Translations under genes and position numbers: made by a program
Origin: Gamarada debralockiae
Lineage: Eukaryota; Ascomycota; Leotiomycetes; Helotiales; Hyphodiscaceae
Length of the DNA: 64,000 bases
Reading direction: 5' to 3'
NCBI GenBank assembly: GCA_002803225.1
Contig: NXFV01001904.1
Location: forward strand, 62,001 to 126,000
Part shown: piece by piece, positions 54,643 through 64,000 of the stretch
How positions within the stretch are numbered: position 1 is the first letter of the stretch
Layout of the letters: each line of letters begins with the position of its first letter
Notes under the pieces: generated by a model
Databases searched by the model: none
What the model was told of the DNA's origin: nothing
The model's input: the letters and a program-made list of their open reading frames with translations, nothing else

Positions 54643-57048
54643 ATGCATACCGACTCCCAAGCGGCTGCTCTAGAGAACAGCTACGAATATCAGCCACTGG
54701 ATATCTCTAAGGCTGAGATACGGTTACTCACGCTTCACCCTGGAAAGGATGGAGATGAAATCAGCTGCACGTTAAGTCATCACAATCTGACGGATAATCT
54801 AGAGTATGAGGCAGTATCATACACCTGGGGAGACGATGCGAACCAACGCAGGATAACGTTGGATGGCTATCCTTTCCGAGTCAGAGAACATCTTGAAACC
54901 GCCTTGCGCCATCTGCGATACCTGCCACCTCCGACCGTACTGCCAGATGAAGAGACAAGGCCACTGACTGACGAGCTGCGTAAGGATAGGATATTATAGG
55001 TTGACGCACTCTGTATCAATCAAAAGGACGACAGAGAACGCGGCCACCAAGTCCAGAGGATGGGCAAGATCTTTAGCTCCGCGCGGAGGGTGCTCGCCTG
55101 GCTCGGCGAAGCAAGCGACGAGAGCGACATTGCAATGGACTTTATAGAGAGAATTGATCAAGGCCGCGGCCTCTTTGATCTCCATGGAGAGCCTCTTACG
55201 CCTAGAGAGCAGTGGGTGGCGTTGCACAAGCTGTGGGCTCGCCCTTACTGGGGACGAGTCTGGATTATTCAAGAACTGGCATCCGCCATAGCGAAAGAAG
55301 AGACTACGTGGATGCCCCGTTACCATGCCGAAATAGGCTGTGGTGGTAAATGGCTCCGCCTCGACATCTTTCAGAATGCTTGGAACTACTTGAACAGGTA
55401 TCTGAATCATCCACTAGTCTATGGAGAGGGCGAATACGTCTCGGCTCGTAATCTTTTCACGCTTCTCTTTGAGCATGCCCATAGGCGACTTAGTCTGAGC
55501 ACCTTAATCTCGCTCACGTATACCGCAAACGCCACGGATCCTCGCGACCACTTCTACGCAGTTCTGGGACTTGCTCCAGAGACGGACCAGAGTGCCTTAG
55601 TTCCAGATTATACCAAGTCCCTCGAAGAAATTTGTGGCCAATTTATCAAGCACATTATCGAGACAGAAAGGAAGCTGGATATTCTGGCTTTCGACCACTC
55701 CGGCGACGAAGAGTACTTACCCACATGGGCGCCGAACTTCACAGGTCTCTCGCGCAGCGCCAGTATTAAATGGCGTCCGTTCTGGCAGAACTTTTCGGCA
55801 TCGGGACAAGCCGCCTTAAATCCACCACAGGTCAGGTTTTCGAATGATTTGACCATACTCACAATCAAAGGCTTTGTCGTTGATACAATAGCTACTGTCG
55901 ACGGACCTTTCACGGACGTCCAAAGTTTTATAAAGGACTACCAAAACAGAGTCAAAGGTTCGCTTATCGGTAATACAAAGCAAGTCTACCTTTCCGAAAC
56001 TGAATCGAGAAAGCAGCTGTATTGGGAGCAGCAGTTGGAGGAGCAGTTGAAGGAGCTGTGGGAGGAGCTGTGGTGGAAGAAGTGGGAGAAGGAGTGGGAG
56101 CAGCTGTGGTACCAGGTGAGGCAGCGGCAGCGGCAGCGGTGGGAGCAACAGTGGAGGCAACAGCAGTGGAAGCAGCAGCTATTGGAGCAGCTGTGGAAGC
56201 ATTCAGAGTTGCAGATGCAGAAGTCGAAGCGACTGTGGAAGCAGCAATGGATGCGTCAATCGAAGGATCGGTCATGGGAGCTGTCAAAGAAACTATTAGA
56301 GCAGCAATCGAATGAGCCAAGAGAGCAGCAGTCGGCGGGGGTGTGGAAGGAAAAGTGGAAGCCGCAGCTAAGCCAGTGGCTGAGGCAGCAGACGGGGCAG
56401 CTGTGGGAGCTGTCAGAGCAGCTGTCAGATCAGCATTGGGAGCAGTCGGAGGGGCTGTGGAAGCAGCTGTGGGAGCAGCAGTCAGAGCAGCTGTCAGAGC
56501 AGCTATTGGAGCAGCTGTGGAAGCAGCTGTGGAAGTGGCGGCACCCGTGGAGAGTAGGGAAGCCACGATATGAAGAGGACCCTTTGATGGCCATTGGGAG
56601 AACCCTCGTATTAGACCACCACCTCGAAGAGAGTCCGCCAATTGCGAAGCGAGGCATACCAGATGTGTTCTTGCTTTTCTATAAACTATTACTCGACCCA
56701 AGTAACCAGTCATTTAAAGACCAAAGGAACAGAGGAGAGGCACATTTAACAGAAATAGCCAAAGACACCGCAGTGGAGGCGGCTGAGAAGCGATGCTTCG
56801 ATTTGTCCGTACAACAAGCCCTGGAGAGTCGCTGTTTCTTCACAACTCGCAGCGGATACATAGGAGTCGGGCCACGGGATACCCTCCGTGGCTACCATGT
56901 TGTTATCTTATTGGGAGGGAATATGCCGTTCATCCTCAAAGACCAATCTACCTATCATTCCCTTGTCGGGGAAGCTTATGTGCATGGAATCATGAACGGA
57001 GAGCTGATGATATCCCACAAGCACCTTGAGGAGTTCCATCTCAAGTAG
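54643..57048 (+). pseudogene. HET-domain gene with Trp/Gln-rich repeat, one in-frame TAG
   Basis: A single reading frame of about 801 codons encodes a HET protein: YEYQPLDISKAEIRLLTL, LEYEAVSYTWGDD, VDALCINQKDDRERGHQVQR, PYWGRVWIIQELA and TANATDPRDHFYAVLGLAPE. The C-terminus is also family-like (FFTTRSGYIGVGPRDTLRGY, VVILLGGNMPFIL, GEAYVHGIMNGE). One TAG at 54997-54999 interrupts it, exactly at the invariant Trp (DRIL-stop-VDALCINQ). Between HET core and C-terminus sits a 180-residue Trp/Gln/Glu/Leu-rich repeat (entered separately). With one stop the gene is formally a pseudogene. An alternative start at ATG 55060 would lose the first HET motifs. Read-through, mRNA editing (UAG to UGG) or a strain-specific allele are possible and untested. 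The frame downstream is fully open, so inactivation is recent or corrected. Confidence 0.8.
56020..56552 (+). repeat. GAGCAGCTGTGG-type minisatellite coding a Trp-rich tract
   Basis: Imperfect tandem array of 12-21 nt units built from GAGCAG, CAGCTG, CTGTGG and AAGCAG words. In the HET frame it codes units such as LWEQQ, LWKQ and LSEQ. I count 25 Trp in about 177 residues. The plus +1 frame (Ala/Val/Gly/Glu) and a minus frame (55964-56713, Ala/Thr/Ser/Pro) are open as well, because the array avoids stops. Only the HET frame joins conserved domains on both sides. Confidence 0.8.
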
Positions 57049-59072
57049 TAACGTAGCATCCTCCAGCTGAAACTGGCAACAAGCCACGCGCGCCGGACCC
57101 TTAATTCCCACATCTCTTCTCTATTGACGTCCAGACGGCATCCGCTCAAGTACTAGCTAGGGCAAAGAGGAAGGTTCCCTAAGAGTTGCTTTCTGGAACA
57201 TCTATCGCGAGGGTTCGGACATAGAAATTGTGCCTCTTGAGCTATAGAGAGCTGAAAGAAACTTCCGTGGGTTGGCCGTCTCCTATGATCGTTATTCTTT
57301 ATAGGATGTACTGCCTGGCATTTGAGGTCATCCGCAAACACTCGTGGATCAAGAAAAATTTTAAATTATCAAATGTAAAGCTCTCAGCACTCCTTCACCC
57401 TCATTTTGTTCTCTCGACAACTCCAGACAGGAAAACGGTTTCGAGCCGCTTCTCTAAGTTAAATGGAATGAGACGCTCTCATCGTTGACATTCACATTTC
57501 CTCTCTTGAGGATCCAAACACGTGGGGGGAATCGCAAGGAAGGTAGAGGCCAGCTATGGGACAGGATACTAGGAAAGTCGAGTGGGCAGTCTGGAAGAGA
57601 CATGAAGGCGAAGATTAGAATTAGGGTATCTTTATTGGTGAGGAGGGAAGGGAAGGGACTGGAGGGAGGCTGACGAGTTTTCCCTTCGGAGTGGGAGATG
57701 CAGGCTTTGGCTCCTTCTTCGCTGGTTGTGTGTTGATGGAAAGTTATTGTGTAGAGAAGATTGCGTTGAGAGTGTTCTGTGAAGAGAAGAGTTGGGTCGA
57801 CAAAAACATAGTTGTCAAATTCTTCAATGAACGTCGGTGATCGGAAGACATATGAATCAACGAGATACAGCGAGGAAGCCGACTTGTTGAATAGAGATAG
57901 TCTTACGACAATCTTGCCGTTGAAGACCGGTGAAGAACTACGAATAAGTGGAGAACTTGCCTCTTACTCCTCGCACAGCATCCTTACTTAGACGCCCTTA
58001 TCCAGCTGCATAAAGTCCAATCTAGCTGATTCTCCCACGCTCCAATACGAATTTTCAATCAAATATCTGAGGCCTTAAAGATGTATGCAAAACCGCGTAC
58101 GTACCGGATGAGGTAACTCTGAGCCTTGCATTAGAGCCGCCACTAGATTGTAGTCTAGATCGACCCATCACTTGTTCGGATACTCCTCCAGACTAGAGTC
58201 GTGGATGCAACGTACAAGGCGTATCTGCCTGGACATAAAATTTCATGGCGTTGCTTGGAATACACGTAATAGAGAGTCGAGACGTCGATGATTCTTCGGG
58301 TTGCATGATCAGGAAGGAGCATTCAGTTGGTGGGAATTTCCATCGCGCAAACCGACTCATTGCTTGACATTGGCCATGCAAGAGATGAACCTTTCGAAGA
58401 TTGAACTGAAGGAAGTCTGGCAGGGGAGATCCCTTGAACCATCTTGGTGAAGGAGGCGCGGACTACCCGGGATTGGTCCTCAAGTTTGAAGGAATCACTA
58501 ATGCAGATGGAGAACAAGTGGAGAACTATCGATCTATTGGTATACGCGCCTCTCCTCATCTCCTATCCATCCTTCGCCTCATCACAAGCAATCGACCTTA
58601 AGGTCCATCCGAGCAAGTTAACAGGATCATTACCCCATCTCACTCATCTCACTCATCTATCATCAAATTCCTCTCCACCGCTCCACACCCTCCACAACAC
58701 ACCAATCGAGAAAGAAAATGCGCGCAGCTTCATAACATCTCAAATTAGGCTCAGCTTGCGCAAAGATAGTGTAGAATTGCCCAAGCCAAGCTCCCCAACA
58801 CCCCCAGAAATGAAGAAGATGTGGTATCTCGTAATATCGCGCCGCACGTAAACAGAAATACAAGTGAGGAAAACGTGTGAAGCAGAATCCCCACCCATCG
58901 CTCCGATCCGTCGTTATGTGCCAAAGAAGTATGTGCTCAGAAAGGGGGACAATCAAAAGAAAACAAGAATCGTGAAAAGGAATGTTCGTAATGACAGGAG
59001 GGTTAAAAGACCGAGGGCCGCCGAGAATGCTCGAGAGAAAGGAAGAAAGTAGAATATATCCCAAGAATGCTC
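57049..59072. other. Intergenic, 2 kb
   Basis: 3' flanks of the Trp-rich HET gene and the kinesin gene (convergent). Frames at 57485-57673, 58323-58559 and 58444-58851 are short, overlapping and unrecognised. A CTCATCTCACTCATC simple repeat lies at about 58640. No RNA gene or mobile element recognised. Confidence 0.45.
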
Positions 59073-62000
59073 TTAGAAACAGTTCAAGCTTCCCTTCTTC
59101 TTCTTTTTGCTGATGGCATTCATTCTCTCCTCCAAGTGAGCTCGTGCAATCTCGGCGTCTCGTCTCTTCTTTCTCTCCTCCTCAAACTGTTGCATACTCC
59201 ATCGGTTCTCCTTCTCTGCACCGCTATTCGCCTCTCTCTCCTTGGCCTCCTTCAGCTCCAGTTCAAGGTCGGCAGCACGTCTTCTCCATGCGTCACAATC
59301 GGCCTTGACCTTGTTGCTCTGTCTCTCGAGGTCGGTAAGTGCCTCCTCAAGAGTTGTCGTGAGTTGCTTCTCGGCGAACAGGTGTTTCTCGATTGTTCGA
59401 ATACGAGCTTCTTGGTCCTCTTGAATCTGTGATATGGCGAGATCCTTGCTGGTAGGTCGGTTGGACATGGTGGGCGTTGGGGGAACTGGTATCGATGCAG
59501 CATTGTTTGGTGCAGCAGCTCCTCCCACGCTACCAGGAAGAGGCGGTAAGGGAATGGCAGGTGGAGGTGATGGCAATGATGCGGCAGACGAGGATTTGCG
59601 AAGCTGCGAAGTCGTCGAGTTTGAGCGTCCAGGCTTGGTACCTGGCTCAACACCCTGAACTTCCTCAAATTTGGCCTGTGATTGGGTTAGCGAATGGAAG
59701 AAAAACGCGAGAATCTTACTTACCTGAAGGGTAGCAAACTCTTCCTTGATTGCCTCCAACTCCCCTTGAACACGAGCATGGTTCGCATTTGCTTCCTCAA
59801 GCTGTGCATTGCGCTCGGTCTGCAATGTTGAGAGGCGGTTGTTTGCAATCTGGTGCTGGTCGAAGTTCGAAGCCAGTTGATCCTCAAGTTCCTCCACCAG
59901 ACGGGAATTCTTCTTGTTCTTCGTCTCCAGATCGCTCATCTCCTTCTTCAACGCTGCAAGCTGCTCAGAAACTGTTGCGTGCTCAGCCTTGAGTTTGGCA
60001 CCGTCAGCGGTCTGAAGAAGCAAGCCGGCTAGCTCTGCTTTGACAGTCTCGAGTTCTTTCATGATAGTATCGTTGATGGCAGAAAGTTCGACCACGTGTT
60101 GCTGAATTTCACTAGTCTTCTTTTGCTCCTCGCCCAACGCTTTCTGATCCGCAATCAGATCGGAGATTCGCTCCTGCAGCTTCTCCGTGCTGATATCAAC
60201 TCCTAGAGCAAAGGCGACTTGAGTGGCAATCTTGGTCAGATCATCACGAGCTTCTGCCAACTCGTTCGTGAGGGCCTCGGTGCTTTCTTGGTGCTTGGAT
60301 GTGAGTTCTGCCAGACGGGCTTCATAGTCTGCATGCATTGAAGTCTTGAGCTCATCCAGAGCCTTGGCGTGGTTGGCTTGCAAGAGATCAAGATCATCCT
60401 GATGAGTCTTAACGGCATTCTCATGCTCAACGATCTGTTGCTCGAGTCTGGCGATGAGAGCCTTATGTCCTTCCATCTCTGCAGCTGTAACATCCCGTGA
60501 CTTGGTCACTTCGCCAAGTTGCTCTCGAGTGGACGCGTATGATTTCTCAAGTTCCGCAACCCGAGCAGCGTTGGCAGCTACTGCAGCCTTGTGCTCATCA
60601 ATCTCCTTCTGGAAGTTGCTGACAACTTCATCATTTCCATCAACTTCCCGAGCTGTCTGCTCGCCGCCCACGTTCGCCATCTGCCGCTCGAGCTCAGCAA
60701 TGGTTGTGAGCAGATGCTTCTCAGACTTCTCCATCGATGCCAAAGCAGTCTGGTGTCGTCCTTCCCAATTGGCCAATTCGGATTCCAAATCGGCGATCTT
60801 CTTGTCTTGGATTTCTTTCTGGGCATCGCGCTCGCCGATAGCTTTCTCGCCATCGGTAGAGGCGGCGTGAGTATCGATGATAGCACGCAGACCTTCTACT
60901 TCATCCAACAGCTCCTTCTCCCTAGCAGCATGAGTTTCGTGAAGTAATCTCATCTGGTTCTCGCTCTGCATGAGTTGATCACGCATCGTCGAAACAACTG
61001 ACATATCCATGGGCGATGACTTCATGCTTGATCGCTCGCGAGTGAGGCCGGAGATGATCGTCATCTTGGTTTCCATCTCCTTCTTCACCGCAGTGATATC
61101 TGCCTCCAGTTCTTGAACCCGCTCCGAGCGAGCGTGTAACTCGTGCATTGCTGTATTGAGATTCAGCTCGAAGTTTGCCATAACGTCTGGCTCAGCCTCG
61201 AAACTTTCGGTAGCAATGTTTCGCAATGAAGCAAATGCTCGGTGGGCTTTATCGATGATCATAACATTCTGGCTTGACTTTCGACGGATGACTGGGGTCG
61301 TTGATCGTGGAGACGTGGACTCGTTCATCTTAGCCTTTGAAATCTCCGTCTTGAGCTCCTCAACCAAGTCGAGGGCATCTGTGTGCTGTTCCTGGAGTTG
61401 GGCATACTTCTCGGCCAACTTTTGCTGTGCTTGCTCCTTCTCTGCTGCAAGCTTTCTTAAACTTTCTACCTCGGCCGCAATCGTCTCGTCACTGGCCACA
61501 TCCTTTACCACGTCCCCTGACTCCAACTTCTTAATCGCGGCTTCAGCATCAGATATTTCCGTAGTGCCAGGTAATTCCCCAGCTGAGGACAATTCCGATG
61601 AGAGCGATCGCGAGGATGAATATTGTCCTCCATCCTTCAGCTCGTTCACCCTCGCATCTGCTAAAAAAGAAGTGGGTCTTGTCGTAATCGGTGTAGATAT
61701 AGACAAGAGAGAATCGCGGTTGTTGCCAGGGTGGCGCGCCTCATCAACGGCATCCTTGAGTTCCGCCAAAGTACGAAGGGCCTCCTCGTATTTGGCTGAT
61801 AAAAGATCGAATTCGTTGATAGTGGACTCATGCTCTACTCTGAGATCGAAGAGCTCTTGGGTGACATTCTCCAACTTGTCTTCCACGAATCTAGATTGTG
61901 CTGGACTCTGAGGTTGATAGCTATCCTCAGGCATGGCAAGCGATTTCTGAACAGCAAAGTCGCCTTCGATTGGCTCGCCGTTGTCGGCAGGGCCATCAGT

Positions 62001-64000
62001 TTCTGACCGATGCCCATTCTCTTGGGGAGTTGCTGGAGATGAACTGTCTTCTTCGTCCTCGGTCTCGAGGATAACGTCCTTGTGGCTTCGTCTGCTGGCA
62101 AGGCTTTGGTGTCGAGAATGATCAGTGACTGAACGTCTGTCATTTACGATTGCGGCTTCTGCTTCGATATTCTTGCCGTCCTGTTGGATGTGGTCAAGCT
62201 CATAGAGTAAGTTGTCCAATTTGCCTAGACTTCTTTGACGTTCAACGACATGCTCCAGCCGGTCAATCTCGCGTTGCATGAGCTCAGCATCCTGGTCAGC
62301 CTCGGCAAGTCGCTCCTCCAGAGTTGAGATATAGTCCTCGCAGCTTGCTTCATTCTCCCTGACGCGAGCGATTTCCTTGCGAAGCTCCATAACAATTGCA
62401 GAGTTCTTCTCCTCACCGGAAGTATGACCATCAAGTTTAGCTTCCAAGTCGTGAAGATAATGTTCGGTGCTTGTCTCGCGATCAATTAACTTCTGGAGGC
62501 GGGCTTGCAGCTGTTGGTTCATGGTCTCCACATAAGCACACTTGGTTTCCTTCTCGAGAAGAATCGTCTCAGTGTTTGACAATGTTGATCGAGTGCTGGA
62601 AAGAGACTGCTCGAGGCTTTGAATGGTCTTCTCGTATTCCAAAACCACTTGTTCAACAGCTTCGGCGAAAGAGTTGGAGCGTTTGAGTCGTTCTGTGGCA
62701 CTGTCACCCAGTGTATGCTCCAAAGCCTGATTATCGGCAATCTCGCCATCTCGCGCCTTTGCCATCTCCGATATTAACTTCGCGTGCCGTCCACTCAAAG
62801 CTGTGTAGTTTTCTTGAATGTCGAGCAATTGATTCTGAAGTTCAACTTCCCGCTCGTTTTGTCGCTCAGGCCTCTCGTTCGTGGCAAGGCGCGGACGATC
62901 GCCTCCCCGCTCGGTGCTTCGGATTTGCTCACGAAGAAAAGCCACTTCAGCCTTCAAGCGTTCAATTAATGCATGCTTATCGCTCTCATCTGACACTTGC
63001 TGAATTCTTGGCTTGCTCTGAATCGCCCGTGCGCGCTGAGCATACTGGACCGTGTTCAAAGTCTCGCTCAAGTGAAATTCTGCTGGCGTGACACATGCAA
63101 TCATGTACGTAATTGCATTGCCTCCAAGGGAATCCTGGAGTAATCGTGTGAGTTTTGAGTCGCGGTATGACACGTGAGATCCAGCCTGGCGTGAAGAAAG
63201 CTGAGAAATGACTTTGCCTAGACTTGCCAATCCAGCATTGATCGAAATACCCTCCTTAGCTCGCTCGCCTTGAGCTCCGGTATTCTTAAGTCTTTCACTT
63301 CCAGCAAGGTCAACAAAGTGTAGCTTGCTGTCAATTGTAACCATGGTATCACCACCAGTCATGGCTTCCAATGGAACCGAGAATCGCTTTTCTGCGCCTT
63401 GGGCGGTCTGTAATTTGCTCTTACGCTGAATCAAGTTGAGACTGAACACAGCATGCGAACGTGACGATTTGGCGTTTATTGCAGTTGAATCAGTCTGGCG
63501 GATCATAGATCCGAAATTGAGTGCAGCCATCAAATCTTCTACCGAGTTGATTTCGACCTGATGTAAACCAGTGAGAAGAATGTGTCCCTTCACGTCCTCT
63601 CGTATCGTTACAGTACCCCGCTCGTGCTGTGGTACAGTCTCGGGAACTAGTAGATCTCGTAGTTGTTCGTTGTAGATCTCGACGTAGGTTGCCTTCAGGG
63701 TCCAGTTTCGCTCGGCAGTTTTGGCCATCATCGTGGCTGCGTTCATGGAGTATCTCACAGGCGTACGGAGCCCAGACATCGAATTTCGGTTATTGATCTT
63801 TCCGCTGTCAAGTTTCTCGAATAATGCTGTAGCAGCTCGGGGAATAACACCTAGCACAGCGTTTACATTAGCCTCAGTTCAATAAATCGAAGGCAGATTC
63901 TCGTGATCGCAAATATTCAAATAAAGACTTGCCCATAACCTCCATATCACCTTGCTCCGCAGGTCCGGAAGTTCCCATTGTATAGGATTTTCCAGCACCA
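59073..64000 (-). CDS. Kinesin-4-like motor, 5' end beyond the window
   Basis: Minus strand; exons in window are 64000-63933 (partial), 63850-59724 and 59675-59073. The first intron (63851-63932, 82 nt) has a GC donor (GCAAGT) and AG acceptor. The last one (59676-59723) is 48 nt, a multiple of three and stop-free. The motor domain shows the P-loop end GAGKSYTMG, VIPRAATALF, TYVEIYNEQLRDLL, switch I NAKSSRSHAVF, switch II VDLAGSER and YRDSKLTRLLQDSLGGNA. The neck follows (LNTVQYAQRARAIQSKPRI). Then come over 1000 residues of coiled coil, a Pro-rich linker (SLPSPPPAIPLPPLPGS), and a short basic end (KKKKKGSLNCF). The layout fits the fungal kinesin-4 (KIF4/KIF21) group, which acts on microtubules in transport or spindle organisation. 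The subfamily is my best guess. The N-terminal start is not in the window. Confidence 0.87.

Noticed and set aside
55964..56713. 249-codon minus frame rich in Ala/Thr/Pro/Ser, looking like a mucin-like protein
   Set aside because: It lies opposite the Trp-rich minisatellite, and only the plus HET frame connects to conserved domains on both sides.
1..64000. tRNA, rRNA, CRISPR, intact transposon or terminal inverted repeats
   Set aside because: None recognised by eye; AT-rich patches (541-790, 5210-5350, 15955-16090) contain no transposase-like coding sequence.

Overview
The window reads as nuclear DNA of a filamentous ascomycete (Pezizomycotina). The evidence is many short introns (about 45-130 nt) with GT-AG ends and CTAAC/CTGAC-like branch sites, fungus-specific families (HET, NACHT/STAND, DUF7025-AAA, DUF7708, Zn2Cys6), and conserved single-copy fungal genes. 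The gene mix suggests a leotiomycete, but this is a weak inference from general knowledge.

Left part (about 1-16 kb) is an accessory, allorecognition-like island. On the minus strand it holds a HET-domain gene broken by frameshift (1063-3361), the C-terminal relic of a NACHT-WD40 gene (4071-4701) and a HET-NACHT-ankyrin NLR with two in-frame stops and six nearly identical ankyrin repeats (5369-8861). Next comes an apparently intact 11-exon DUF7025/AAA+ ATPase gene (9675-12826), head to head with an intact six-exon DUF7708/STAND-like gene (13709-15919).

The middle part (about 16-45 kb) is mostly intact conserved genes. These are an isopenicillin N acyltransferase-like Ntn hydrolase, the Mus81 partner Eme1/Mms4, the inositol hexakisphosphate kinase Kcs1, a long disordered conserved protein, the septation-network scaffold Nud1/Cdc11, an FAD oxidoreductase with a likely mitochondrial leader, and the Alg2 mannosyltransferase. 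A decayed Zn2Cys6 regulator (about 30.9-32.7 kb) and a decayed LRR-like gene (about 42.2-43.4 kb) lie between them.

The right part (45.6-64 kb) alternates intact genes (a peroxisomal enoyl-CoA isomerase/hydratase ending in AKL, the box C/D snoRNP factor Bcd1, an unrecognised 217-aa protein and a kinesin-4-like motor cut by the window edge) with broken ones. The broken ones are an Erg26-like 3-beta-HSD/epimerase, a MARVEL-like membrane protein, an SDR C-terminal relic, and a HET gene carrying a tryptophan-rich repeat.

The main pattern is that all housekeeping genes read through cleanly once introns are removed, whereas nine accessory loci are disrupted. Three HET/NLR-type genes carry TAG exactly where the family has a conserved Trp (TGG). 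That is the change expected from RIP-type C-to-T mutation on the opposite strand. In one gene it is also the kind of stop that A-to-I mRNA editing could reverse. I saw no tRNA, rRNA, CRISPR, intact transposon or terminal inverted repeats. All exon coordinates were worked out by eye from splice motifs and reading frame and may be off by a base or so.
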